Of a DNA stretch of 64,000 nucleotides, positions 1 through 7,643 are shown one piece after another. Source of the DNA: Chryseobacterium sp. Leaf404. Lineage in GTDB: Bacteria; Bacteroidota; Bacteroidia; Flavobacteriales; Weeksellaceae. The notes under the pieces were generated by a model. That model did no database searches. It was not told where the DNA came from and worked only from the letters and a program-made list of their open reading frames with translations. Location of the stretch: NCBI RefSeq assembly GCF_001424145.1, contig NZ_LMQM01000010.1, forward strand, positions 739,606 through 803,605, in the 5' to 3' direction. The first letter of the stretch is position 1. The number at the start of each line of letters is the position of its first letter. The translations under genes and the position numbers were made by a program.

Positions 1-43
1 ACGGAAGTTAAAAACATTTAAAAACCAAAAATTTTCAAATGAT

Positions 44-919
44 CTACATCGTCATCGGAACTTCCATCAACAGAATTTCTGTATTGTCTGAAGTGGATCT
101 GATGTTTAAATCTGAAATTTCCCAAACGCCAAAACCATCTCTTTTCTCCAATTCCTGTCCTTCAATTTCTGCGCTTCCCTTTAAAATAAATGCATAAACA
201 CCATTCCCTTTCTTCCTGATCTGATAATTGGTTTCGATATTTTTTTCAAAATCTCCTAAGTGAAACCAGGCATCCTGATTGATCCAGACACCTTCGTCAT
301 CTGCATTTGGAGAAAGAATCTGCTGAAATTGATTTAGACTTTTTGCTTTGTTTAAAGTGATCTGGGCATATCTGGGCATCACATTTCTTTTGTTTGGATA
401 CACCCAAATCTGAAGAAATTTAACTTTACGGTCTGCATTTTTATTGAATTCGCTGTGCATAATTCCCGTTCCTGCGCTCATCACCTGAACATCTCCGCTC
501 CTGATTACTGCAGAATTTCCCATGCTGTCTTTATGCTCCAAATCGCCTTCCAATGGGATGCTGATAATTTCCATATTGTCATGCGGATGCGTTCCGAAGC
601 CTCTCCCCGCCTCCAGGATGTCATCATTTAAAACCCTCAAAACACCAAAATGCATTCTTTCAGGATTGTGATAATTGGCAAAGCTGAAGGTGTGATTGCT
701 CACCAGCCAGCCGTGGTCTGCCTTACCCCGGGAATCTGCATTGTGAATCACAGAGTTATATTTAATTTTCGAATCGGTATTCGGCAGATGATTGTATCCA
801 ATGGGTTCCAGCGGCTCAATTTCGTCAATCTCATTTTTTATAGTATTTGCCAGTGCAGCGCCTGTAACGAACATTCCTGTACCCAACAGTCCCTTCTTTA
901 TAAAATCTTTTCTGTCCAT
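44..919 (-). CDS. Pirin family protein with N-terminal export-like leader
   Basis: A bicupin pirin. The metal-binding cluster of the N-terminal cupin is visible: His111 and His113 in THPHDNMEI, then His155 and Glu157 in GIMHSEF. Pirins bind one Fe or similar metal; some have quercetinase activity and others act as redox-linked regulators, so the substrate is open. I start at the ATG at 919 rather than the in-frame ATG at 979, because the shorter protein (291 aa) begins with MDRKDFIKKG followed by a hydrophobic Gly/Ala stretch to about residue 24. This resembles a Tat leader with RK in place of RR. Most pirins have no leader, so export is inferred only. The last residues EVPMTM precede a TAG stop. 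The gene stands alone. Confidence 0.88.
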   Translation of the reverse strand: MDRKDFIKKGLLGTGMFVTGAALANTIKNEIDEIEPLEPIGYNHLPNTDSKIKYNSVIHNADSRGKADHGWLVSNHTFSFANYHNPERMHFGVLRVLNDDILEAGRGFGTHPHDNMEIISIPLEGDLEHKDSMGNSAVIRSGDVQVMSAGTGIMHSEFNKNADRKVKFLQIWVYPNKRNVMPRYAQITLNKAKSLNQFQQILSPNADDEGVWINQDAWFHLGDFEKNIETNYQIRKKGNGVYAFILKGSAEIEGQELEKRDGFGVWEISDLNIRSTSDNTEILLMEVPMTM

Positions 920-978
920 ATCTATAATATTTATTCTTTTTGACAGCACAAATTTAGGGTGATGAAAACTCCTGTACA

Positions 979-996
979 TTGAACTGGTTTAATAAA
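979..996. promoter_or_regulatory. 18-mer shared with 7472-7489, possible operator
   Basis: TTGAACTGGTTTAATAAA lies about 60 bp upstream of the pirin start. A 16/18 match, TTGAACCAGTTTAATAAA, lies upstream of the receiver-like gene that starts at 7315. The core AACTGGTT is the reverse complement of AACCAGTT, as a dyad operator would be. The role is inferred; no regulator is assigned. Confidence 0.3.
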
Positions 997-1065
997 TGAG
1001 TCAAAAGAAAGTTTACCAGATATGCCACGCAAAGCCAACAGCAAATTAATTTTCTTATTTTAAAC

Positions 1066-1195
1066 TTACCAGAGCTTGCACCCAAAACTATTTTTCATCT
1101 ATAGAAACCAACGGGTCGAAAAATTTAATTCATCAGTCATTTCAGAGATGCTCAGGTCTTTGTTTTGGAGTAAAAATCAAAGTCTGCAACGCTTT
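1066..1195 (-). pseudogene. Relic of an AraC-family HTH domain
   Basis: Reading the minus strand here gives a protein-like track with stops: L, stop, FLLQNKDLSISEMTDELNF, then STRWFL and another stop. It aligns with the intact AraC regulator at 1663-2490 (LILLQNQNLNISEIADEMHF, SSRSFFTRYV). The DNA also matches, for example TCGAAAAAT and GGTTTTGG-like blocks in the same order. Only the second helix-turn-helix and a decayed tail remain, with in-frame stops. This is the end of a former AraC-type gene, probably an old duplicate of the neighbour or a related regulator, sitting directly before the damaged NTF2-like gene. Confidence 0.7.
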
Positions 1196-1313
1196 AATAA
1201 GTAACTGCTTAAATAGCTTATCAATTAGGTTTTGAACAGCCACAATCTTTCAACACACTGTTTAAAAAGAAAACCAATCACACACCAATAAAATACAAAC
1301 AATTCAACTAAAA

Positions 1314-1649
1314 ATGGAAATCAAATCATTTATACAGGATTGGCTTGCATTAGCCAATGCTTACGACACAAAGAATTATCTTGAAAAATGGCACGAAAAA
1401 GCTGTACTTGACGACACTTCGGTAGGACACATTTTTAAAGGACATTCAGGCATTAAAAAATATTTCGAAAGCTATTTTATCGGCTACAAAACACAAACAC
1501 GACTTGTAAATCTGGATATCATTTCCGAAAACGAAGCACACGTTGAAGTGGAGTTTTCAGGCTAATTTCCCGAAAGAAAAATTGGAGGAACTTTTGAATT
1601 GACCTTTGAGAATGGTAAGATTAGGGAAGCAAAAGCTGATTTGATTTAA
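1314..1649 (+). pseudogene. SnoaL/NTF2-like protein, interrupted by in-frame TAA
   Basis: The reading frame encodes an NTF2-like (SnoaL, nuclear transport factor 2 family) small alpha+beta-cone protein: MEIKSFIQDWLALANAYDTK, then a conserved FKGHSGIKKYFESYFIG segment. It stops at TAA 1563-1565 after HVEVEFSG. The same frame continues without a shift as FPERKIGGTFELTFENGK and IREAKADLI up to TAA 1647-1649, exactly the missing C-terminal strands of the fold. A single AAA-to-TAA change in a Lys codon would explain it. The result is a truncated 83-aa product or a pseudogene of 111 codons; a sequencing error is the alternative. Family members often accompany SDRs and cupins such as those encoded at 2.6-6.1 kb. 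Confidence 0.8.
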
Positions 1650-1662
1650 AATCAACCCAAAC

Positions 1663-2490
1663 CTACCCCACCCTATTTCTAAAAGCACTCGGGCTCACGC
1701 CCAAAACCTTCTTCACATATCTCGTAAAAAACGAGCGACTCGAAAAATGCATTTCGTCGGCAATTTCGGAGATGTTCAGGTTTTGGTTTTGTAGTAAAAT
1801 CAACAGGCGTTCTTTGGCGTGGCGCTGTATCCATTCCGATGCGGTAATGCCTGAGTGGATTTTGCAGAGGTGATTGAGATATTTGGGTGTGATGTTCAGC
1901 ATATTGCTGTAATACTGCACTTCCCGCTCCGTGAGGCAATGCTGCTGCAACAGATGGATGAATTGCTGGTACAGCGTTCCCGTTTGCAGGCTATGGCGGC
2001 GCTGCTCGTATTCATTGGCGAAAGTGTGCCACATTTCCAGAATGAAAATGCGCATTTGAAGTTTCAGCGCCTCATCGTAAAAGCGGTGTTCCGTTTCATT
2101 AAAACGCTGGTTCATCCATTTGAAATTATTCAGAATTCTTTCTTTTTCTTCCATCGCCGCAATATTTTTTACCGGAAAAACCCTCGAATGTAACTGTGCA
2201 TTGATGCTCCACCCCTGGTCTGGAATATTATCGGTGAGAAAATCTTTTTCCACCAGCAGTACAGTGGCTTTAAACCCTTTACTGGTCTGTATTTTCGCCA
2301 GCCTGCTTTCGGCAAACCAAAACAGAAACTGTCCGGCTTTACAGGTCATTGGCGTTTCATTGAACAAAAATCTGATGCTTCCACGATGGCAGAATAAATG
2401 CGTATGATACTGTTTCAGCATACTTTCAGTAAAAGCAGTTTCGTCTTTTATTTCAAGAAAAATGATTTTGGGAAGTGTATTTTTCGGCAT
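1663..2490 (-). CDS. AraC-family transcriptional regulator
   Basis: A 275-aa regulator with an N-terminal cupin-like sensing half (about 1-150, including TPMTCKAGQFLFWF) and a C-terminal double helix-turn-helix of about 100 residues ending HFSSRSFFTRYVKKVLGVSP. The second HTH follows the canonical AraC pattern (ISEIADEMHFSSRSFF). The ligand is unknown. It is divergent from the operon starting at 2597, with 106 bp between the starts, and is the obvious candidate to control it. The promoter of that operon has a good -7 box but no clear -33 TTG, as expected for an activator-dependent promoter. Confidence 0.92.
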   Translation of the reverse strand: MPKNTLPKIIFLEIKDETAFTESMLKQYHTHLFCHRGSIRFLFNETPMTCKAGQFLFWFAESRLAKIQTSKGFKATVLLVEKDFLTDNIPDQGWSINAQLHSRVFPVKNIAAMEEKERILNNFKWMNQRFNETEHRFYDEALKLQMRIFILEMWHTFANEYEQRRHSLQTGTLYQQFIHLLQQHCLTEREVQYYSNMLNITPKYLNHLCKIHSGITASEWIQRHAKERLLILLQNQNLNISEIADEMHFSSRSFFTRYVKKVLGVSPSAFRNRVG

Positions 2491-2571
2491 CGCAACAATT
2501 TAAAAGCTAAAATACGTAATATTTGACATTTTCTGCGATATAAATGTAACAAAACACGGTTTTCATCTGGC

Positions 2572-2579
2572 TACCTTTG
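2572..2579 (+). promoter_or_regulatory. -7 box TACCTTTG of the acetyltransferase operon
   Basis: TACCTTTG fits the Bacteroidota -7 consensus TAnnTTTG and lies 17 bp before the ATG at 2597. No TTG stands about 19 bp upstream, which suggests that the promoter depends on the divergent AraC regulator. The operator has not been identified. Confidence 0.5.
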
Positions 2580-2596
2580 TCTGTAAAAATAAGACA

Positions 2597-3163
2597 ATGG
2601 CAACAGCAGATATATTTGAACGGTTGAGAAACGGCGAAACCATTTCTTCCAACGATGCCGAAGCATACAAAATGCGTGAAGCTTCGTTTGCAACAAAAAA
2701 GCTGGTGGTACAGATGAACAACGCTACTGAACCATCGGAAATCAGACGATTTTTAAGCCAAATTACAGCCACAGAAATTCACGAAAGTGTTACCGTTTTT
2801 ACGCCCTTGCACATCAATTACGGAAAGCATACCAAAATAGGCAAAAACGTGTTCATCAATTTCGATTGTGTGTTTCTCGGTTTGGGCGGAATTACCATTG
2901 ACGACAATGTTTTGATTGCACCAAAAGTGAGTTTGCTTACCGAAGGCCATCCCATAAATCCTGCGGAAAGACAATCCTTAATTCCAAAACCTATTTACAT
3001 CAAAAAAAATGCGTGGATTGGTGCCAACGCCACCATTCTGCAAGGGGTAACGATTGGTGAAAACGCTGTTGTAGCAGCCGGTTCGGTGGTTTCAGCGGAT
3101 GTTCCTGATAACGTCATCGTAGGTGGAATTCCTGCAAAAATTATTAAAAATATTAATGCTTAA
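2597..3163 (+). CDS. Maa/NodL-type sugar O-acetyltransferase
   Basis: A 188-aa left-handed beta-helix acetyltransferase of the LacA/Maa/NodL group, which transfers acetyl from acetyl-CoA to a sugar hydroxyl. An N-terminal mac domain (about 1-60, ATADIFERLRNGETISSNDA) is followed by hexapeptide repeats (IGKNVFINFDCVFLG, IDDNVLIAPKVSLLTEGHP). The catalytic His is in TEGHPINPAERQ, and the C-terminal coil GENAVVAAGSVVSADVPDNV ends in GGIPAKII. It is the first gene of a five-gene operon with short gaps. The acceptor cannot be told from sequence. Confidence 0.92.
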   Translation: MATADIFERLRNGETISSNDAEAYKMREASFATKKLVVQMNNATEPSEIRRFLSQITATEIHESVTVFTPLHINYGKHTKIGKNVFINFDCVFLGLGGITIDDNVLIAPKVSLLTEGHPINPAERQSLIPKPIYIKKNAWIGANATILQGVTIGENAVVAAGSVVSADVPDNVIVGGIPAKIIKNINA

Positions 3164-3174
3164 AACGAAATAAT

Positions 3175-4353
3175 ATGTCAAACGATAATCATAATCCCAG
3201 AAGAAAATTTATACAACAGACAGCATTTGCGGGTGCAGGTTTGGCGCTTGCCGGACCGCTGCAAATTTTCGCACAGACAAATAACAGAACAATGAGCAAA
3301 AATATAAAAGCAAGAGGCTACGCAGGAAAAGATGCAGCCGGAAAAATGGTGCCGTGGAATTTTGAAAGAAGAGCCGTGGGCGACAACGATGTTTTAATTG
3401 AAATTAAATATTCGGGAATTTGCCATTCGGATATTCATACCATAAAAGGACATTGGGGAACGCAAAAATATCCGCAGGTTCCGGGTCACGAAATTGCAGG
3501 AATTGTAACGGCAGTCGGTAAATATGTAACCAAATTTAAAGTAGGCGACCAAGCCGGTGTGGGCTGTATGGTAAACAGTTGTATGCAATGCGAAAGCTGT
3601 GAAAGCGGCGAAGAACATCACTGCGAAACAGGCGGGATGGTAGGCACTTATGGTACGCCCGAAGCCTCATCACCAACCGGAATTACCCAGGGTGGCTATG
3701 CCAACAATATTGTGGTAACCGAACATTTTGCAATAAAAATCCCTAAAACCATTGACCTGAAATATGCAGCGCCACTGCTTTGTGCGGGTATCACCACCTA
3801 TTCGCCAATGATGAAAATCAATTTTAAAAAAGGAGATAAAATCGGCGTGATTGGCATCGGCGGTTTGGGGCATATCGCTGTGAAATTAGCCGTATCGAAA
3901 GGTGCGGAAGTGTATGCATTCACCACATCGCCTTCAAAAGTAAATGACATTAAAAGTTTTGGGGCAAAAGAAGTTATCGTGGTAAAATCGGCAGCAGATT
4001 TACAACCTTACAAAGGCAAACTCGACTTTATGATTTCTACCGTTCCGTATGCGTATGAAATGTCGCCTTACATCGACTGTGTGAAAAAGTACGGCTATTT
4101 TACACAGGTTGGGCAGCCTGTAAACGGCGAGTTGACCATCAATAATTTCAATATGATTTTCAACCGAGTGAATTTCAACGGCTCGCTGATTGGCGGTATT
4201 CCTGAAACCCAGGAAGTGATGGATTACTGTGCCGACAACAGAATTTATCCGCAAATCCAAATCATTAAAGCCTCAGAAATAAATGATGCGTGGGATAAAG
4301 TGGTGAATAAAGAAGCGAGATACAGATATGTGATTGATGCCTCAACTTTTTAA
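3175..4353 (+). CDS. Zinc alcohol dehydrogenase (CAD/YahK type) with Tat-like leader
   Basis: NAD(P)-dependent medium-chain zinc alcohol dehydrogenase acting on aldehydes or alcohols. Catalytic zinc ligands are visible in GICHSDIH, GHEIAG and PLLCAG. The structural zinc cysteines are spaced in NSCMQCESCESGEEHHC, and the nucleotide motif is GIGGLGHIAVKLA. The protein is 392 aa, about 40 longer than usual, because it starts with NPRRKFIQQ plus a hydrophobic Ala/Gly stretch, a Tat signal that ends near IFAQ. An in-frame ATG at 3292 (MSKNIKARGYAG) matches the normal start of the enzyme, so both exported and cytosolic forms are possible. It lies 11 bp after the acetyltransferase and 10 bp before the next gene. 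Confidence 0.9.
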   Translation: MSNDNHNPRRKFIQQTAFAGAGLALAGPLQIFAQTNNRTMSKNIKARGYAGKDAAGKMVPWNFERRAVGDNDVLIEIKYSGICHSDIHTIKGHWGTQKYPQVPGHEIAGIVTAVGKYVTKFKVGDQAGVGCMVNSCMQCESCESGEEHHCETGGMVGTYGTPEASSPTGITQGGYANNIVVTEHFAIKIPKTIDLKYAAPLLCAGITTYSPMMKINFKKGDKIGVIGIGGLGHIAVKLAVSKGAEVYAFTTSPSKVNDIKSFGAKEVIVVKSAADLQPYKGKLDFMISTVPYAYEMSPYIDCVKKYGYFTQVGQPVNGELTINNFNMIFNRVNFNGSLIGGIPETQEVMDYCADNRIYPQIQIIKASEINDAWDKVVNKEARYRYVIDASTF

Positions 4354-4363
4354 ATAATGAAGT

Positions 4364-4837
4364 ATGAGATCTCTGATAACAATTGTCGCTGTTCTGTTTA
4401 CATTTTCCTTTTGCACCGCAAGTTGCAGTAAGGAAGATGAACCCTCTTCAATCGAAAATAATGGCAGTGGAAGTACTAATCCATCCTCAACAAAAATGAA
4501 AATTACAATTGGCACAGCAGTTTTTACCGCAACGCTGTACGACAATCCAAGTGCGGCAGCTTTTAAAGCCCTGTTGCCCCTTACGATAATTATGACCGAA
4601 TTGAATAACAACGAAAAATACTTCAATTTACCCAAACCGCTTCCCACCAATGCATCCGTTGGTGGTGCAATTAAAAACGGCGATTTAATGCTGTACGGAA
4701 GCAATACGTTGGTGCTTTTTTATAAAAATTTCAATACCTCGTACAGCTATTCAAAACTGGGCAATATCGATAATCCCACCGGGCTTGCCGAGGCTTTGGG
4801 CAATGGAAATGTGGTGGTGAAATTTGAGAACAATTAA
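4364..4837 (+). CDS. Cyclophilin-like fold lipoprotein
   Basis: A 157-aa lipoprotein. The signal peptide MRSLITIVAVLFTFSFCTAS is followed by CSKEDEPSS, a lipobox Cys with acidic residues. After a Ser/Asn-rich linker comes a cyclophilin-like domain: MKITIGTAVFTATLYDNPSA, AFKALLPLTI, then GDLMLYGSNTLVLFYKNF and a C-terminal VVVKFEN strand. This matches the cyclophilin_like family found beside SDRs and cupins in Bacteroidota; prolyl isomerase activity has not been established for it. It is in an operon with the flanking dehydrogenase and cupin genes. Confidence 0.82.
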   Translation: MRSLITIVAVLFTFSFCTASCSKEDEPSSIENNGSGSTNPSSTKMKITIGTAVFTATLYDNPSAAAFKALLPLTIIMTELNNNEKYFNLPKPLPTNASVGGAIKNGDLMLYGSNTLVLFYKNFNTSYSYSKLGNIDNPTGLAEALGNGNVVVKFENN

Positions 4838-4849
4838 ACATCAATCAAA

Positions 4850-5347
4850 ATGAAAAATAATTTAAAAAACTTTTCAGTAATAGCCGTTTTGGCGATGACG
4901 ATACTATCGTGCAACAATAAAAATCAGGAAAAAATGGAAACAAATAAAAGTGAATTAACAGAAATTTTCCCGAAAGGTGAAAAAGGTTCAAGCGAAAATT
5001 TTACCGGAAATGCGTACAATATTGGTTTGGTAGATGCAGACAGTCTGCTGACAACGGCGGTAGGCAATGTCTATTTCGAACCCGGCGCAAGAAGCAATTG
5101 GCACAGTCATCCAGCCGGACAGATTTTAATTATTACAGACGGAATTGGCTACCATCAAATAGAAGGACAGCCGATTGAAATTCTCAAAAAAGGAAGTGTG
5201 GTAAAATGCCCACCCAATGTCCGTCATTGGCACGGAGCCAGTGCAGATGTAGGTTTACAGCAATTGTACATCGTTCCTAACACCGAAAAAGGAATTGTGA
5301 ACTGGCAGGAAGCCGTGGCGGATGAAGTTTATAAAAGTGTGAAGTAA
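4850..5347 (+). CDS. Cupin-domain lipoprotein
   Basis: A 165-aa secreted single-domain cupin. Its signal peptide ends in AVLAMTILSCNNKNQ with a lipobox Cys. The two cupin motifs are clear: GARSNWHSHPAGQILIITDG (metal ligands His, His, Gln/Glu) and CPPNVRHWHGASAD (His). It resembles the YhhW/carboxymuconolactone-associated cupins that occur with SDRs and aldehyde-handling genes. The function is probably metal-dependent but the substrate is unknown. It starts 12 bp after the previous gene and ends 22 bp before the SDR, so it is the fourth gene of the operon. Confidence 0.88.
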   Translation: MKNNLKNFSVIAVLAMTILSCNNKNQEKMETNKSELTEIFPKGEKGSSENFTGNAYNIGLVDADSLLTTAVGNVYFEPGARSNWHSHPAGQILIITDGIGYHQIEGQPIEILKKGSVVKCPPNVRHWHGASADVGLQQLYIVPNTEKGIVNWQEAVADEVYKSVK

Positions 5348-5369
5348 TTAAAATAAAATAAGATCAATT

Positions 5370-6116
5370 ATGGAAAACACTATCAAAAACAAAGTAATAG
5401 TTATTACCGGTGCAAGTAGCGGAATGGGCGAAGCTGCCGCAAAACATTTAGCTGAACTGGGTGCAACAGTAGTACTTGGCGCAAGAAGAGCCGAAAAAAT
5501 TGAACAGTTAGCAAAGCAAATCAATGAAACCGGTGGAAAAGCACTTGCCGTAAAAGCAGACGTAATCCAGCTGGAACAGGTAAAAAATCTTGTAGATACG
5601 GCTGTAAAACAGTTTGGTAAAGTAGATGTGATTTTAAACAACGCCGGAATAATGCCTTTGTCGCCAATGGACAGAATTAATGTGGAGGAGTGGAATACGA
5701 TGATAGATGTGAATATAAAAGGTGTTCTGAACGGTATTGCTGCGGTTTTGCCTTGCATGAAAGCGCAAAAATCTGGTCAGATTATCAACACAGCATCCGT
5801 TGCCGGTCATAAAGTTTTCAATGGTTCTGCGGTTTATTCTGCTACCAAATATGCAGTCAGAGCCTTAACCGAAGGCCTGCGAATGGAAGTAAAACCGTAT
5901 AACATCCGTACCACCATTGTCTGTCCTGGAGCTGTAAAAACAGAATTGCTTGAACATATTTCCGAAGCAGACATTCAGCAGGCCAATAAAGATTATGTGG
6001 GCGAAGTAGGCATCAGTCCGGACAGTTTTGCCCGTGTGGTTGCTTTCGCCATCAGCCAGCCGGAAGATGTGGATATTAATGAAGTGATTTTCAGACCGAC
6101 GGCGCAGGAGATGTAA
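5370..6116 (+). CDS. Classical SDR oxidoreductase
   Basis: A 248-aa short-chain dehydrogenase. It has a Rossmann motif TGASSGMGEAAAK near residue 14, NNAGIMP, the catalytic Ser in NTASVAGH and the YSATK pair (Tyr, Lys), then CPGAVKTELLEHI. All catalytic residues are present, unlike the SDR at 15843-16541. An arginine-rich segment after the second strand (GARRAEKIE) suggests NADP. It is the last gene of the AraC-controlled operon and is followed by a strong terminator at 6208-6234. Confidence 0.93.
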   Translation: MENTIKNKVIVITGASSGMGEAAAKHLAELGATVVLGARRAEKIEQLAKQINETGGKALAVKADVIQLEQVKNLVDTAVKQFGKVDVILNNAGIMPLSPMDRINVEEWNTMIDVNIKGVLNGIAAVLPCMKAQKSGQIINTASVAGHKVFNGSAVYSATKYAVRALTEGLRMEVKPYNIRTTIVCPGAVKTELLEHISEADIQQANKDYVGEVGISPDSFARVVAFAISQPEDVDINEVIFRPTAQEM

Positions 6117-6207
6117 AAACTGTCTTCTACTGAAACTGAATATTTTTTAGAACGAATTTCAATTAAAAATTAAAAACATCAGGAAAGAGATAACAGAAAT
6201 AATATAC

Positions 6208-6234
6208 GGCTGAAGTGCAGACTTCGGCCTTTTT
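6208..6234 (+). terminator. Intrinsic terminator after the SDR operon
   Basis: GGCTGAAGT, loop GCAG, ACTTCGGCC and then TTTTTG form a 9-bp stem with one wobble pair and a U tract. The rest of the 291-bp gap 6117-6407 shows nothing else I can name. Confidence 0.85.
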
Positions 6235-6407
6235 GTTTTACTAAACTGTATACGATCTTACATTTTCTAATCTGCTGTTTTTGACCTGTAATTGCCAATA
6301 TCCAAAACATTTAGTTGAAAAAATATTGGAACGTTGGGCTACAGTGTATAATGTGAGATTGTGCAGCGAAAATAAAAGTATTTTTAAGGTTCAGATTCTG
6401 TCCCATT

Positions 6408-6993
6408 TTACTTTTCTTTATTCGCCAGGCGCTTTCTGATCATGCTTACAAATTCTTTGGAGACGCCCAGATATGAGGCAATATAATATTTCGCCACACT
6501 CTGCGGAATGCTGGGATAAACTTTGATAAACTCAAGGTACCGTTCGGTGGCAGCTTTCGAAATGGTATTTACCAGACGGTTTTGCAATGTATAAAGATTT
6601 CTCTGGACTAACATTCTGAAAACTCTTTCAAACTTTGGTATTTTTTGTAAAAGTTTTTCTTTTGTGGTGGGATTCAAAGTATAAATTTCTGAATCTTCCA
6701 ACGTTTCTATGCATAACCCTGATAGTTTCTGTTCCTGAAACGAGGCAATATCACTGATGCACCAGTCTTCTACAGCAAAGAGAATAGTGACCTCAAAACC
6801 GTTATCATCAAGGTAAAAGACCCGAACGCAGCCTGATTTTATAAACCCTTCAAACTGACAGATTTCGCCTTCTCTCAGCAGTACCGTTTTTTTTAGGAAA
6901 AGTCTGAAGCGTTAAATAATCAGTGAATATTTTTTCTTCCTCTTCGCTGAGACTGATAAATCTTTTGACGTTTTTGATGATGTTCTCATACAT
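6408..6993 (-). pseudogene. Crp/Fnr-family regulator, frameshifted in an A8 tract
   Basis: The start MYENIIKNVKRFISLSEEEE at 6993 opens a Crp/Fnr cyclic-nucleotide-binding domain but runs into a stop soon after FPKK. In the next frame, from the same point, the domain continues without stops: TVLLREGEICQFEGFIKSG, then CVRVFYLDDNGFEVTILFAV, down to a C-terminal HTH (YIASYLGVSKEFVSMIRKRL) and TAA at 6408. The shift falls in eight consecutive A on the coding strand (T8 at 6887-6894); seven would restore a full protein of about 195 aa. It may be a true null allele, slippage-based phase variation or a sequencing error. It lies 10 bp after the receiver-like gene, apparently in the same operon. Confidence 0.85.
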
Positions 6994-7003
6994 AGCTTGC
7001 CTT

Positions 7004-7315
7004 TTAAGGCTGCAAATTAGGGAAAAGTGTGTAAACTTCGTTCTTTAGCAGTCCATTTCCGCCACCGTAATGATCAATTACTTTTACATCCTTCTCGATC
7101 TTCCGGCAAAAATCTTTGATATTGCTTTCAAATTGTTCAGACAGACCGGAATTTAACAAAACTATATCAACGTGATTTTCTCTGATAAAGTCCTCACAAA
7201 CCCTTTCATCACTTGTAATCTCAGCATTCCAGCCTTCATTATTTGTGATAATTCTCTTTAATGTATCAAGAATTTCCTCATTTTTTCCTATCACCAAAAA
7301 ATTTAATGTTTTCAT
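7004..7315 (-). CDS. Receiver-like protein (HYGGG type) without phosphoacceptor Asp
   Basis: A 103-aa single-domain protein with a receiver-like start (MKTLNFLVIGKNEEILDTLK) and VDIVLLNSGLSEQFE where a response regulator would have DxxLLDxxMP. The position of the phosphorylated Asp is Asn. The tail IDHYGGGNGLLKNEVYTLFP is characteristic of a small Bacteroidota family often found beside Crp/Fnr regulators. I chose the ATG at 7315 because the longer frame to 7387 begins with an unconserved stretch. The stop is 10 bp before the broken Crp/Fnr gene. The function is unknown; phosphorylation is unlikely. Confidence 0.75.
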   Translation of the reverse strand: MKTLNFLVIGKNEEILDTLKRIITNNEGWNAEITSDERVCEDFIRENHVDIVLLNSGLSEQFESNIKDFCRKIEKDVKVIDHYGGGNGLLKNEVYTLFPNLQP

Positions 7316-7471
7316 TTTTCTAAGTGTATAAACTGACTGATGGTGAAATTTTTCTTTCTTCGTTCCCTGAATAAACGCTTCATCCATCGGATCTTCAAAA
7401 TTGAAAGTTCCTGTAATGTAATCGTTTAAATTTTAACATGACAAATGTACGATGATACGCGCTGCTATTTA

Positions 7472-7489
7472 TTGAACCAGTTTAATAAA
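7472..7489. promoter_or_regulatory. Second copy of the shared 18-mer
   Basis: TTGAACCAGTTTAATAAA, 16 of 18 bases identical to 979-996. Both copies lie upstream of minus-strand genes. It is a candidate operator only. Confidence 0.3.
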
Positions 7490-7574
7490 GTGTTTAGCAG
7501 TAGTGAAATGTAATTTATTTACAAAAAAATATACGATATTAAAGCAGATTAACGAAAAATCATTTTAAGCCTCC

Positions 7575-7582
7575 TAGATTTG
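7575..7582 (+). promoter_or_regulatory. -7 box TAGATTTG of the hydrolase gene
   Basis: It matches TAnnTTTG and stands 61 bp before the ATG at 7644. A -33 TTG is not evident. Confidence 0.4.
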
Positions 7583-7643
7583 CTGAAGAATAAGACAACA
7601 AAATCTTATCACAAATCAAAAACAACCTTAAAAATTAACAATT

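Larger units (their letters stand above)
920..1313. other. Intergenic region holding an AraC relic
   Basis: A 394-bp stretch without an intact gene. It contains the shared 18-mer at 979-996 and the degraded AraC C-terminus at 1066-1195. The rest, 1196-1313, is AT-rich leader sequence before the broken NTF2-like gene, in which I see nothing specific. Confidence 0.6.
7316..7643. other. Divergent intergenic region
   Basis: A 328-bp gap between the receiver-like gene (minus) and the hydrolase (plus). It holds the 18-mer at 7472-7489 shared with the pirin upstream region and a -7-like box at 7575-7582. I found no coding sequence. Confidence 0.5.

Noticed and set aside
6887..6894. Programmed frameshift in the Crp/Fnr gene
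   Set aside because: No stimulatory structure or slippery heptamer with a coupled stop is evident; a plain frame error explains it.
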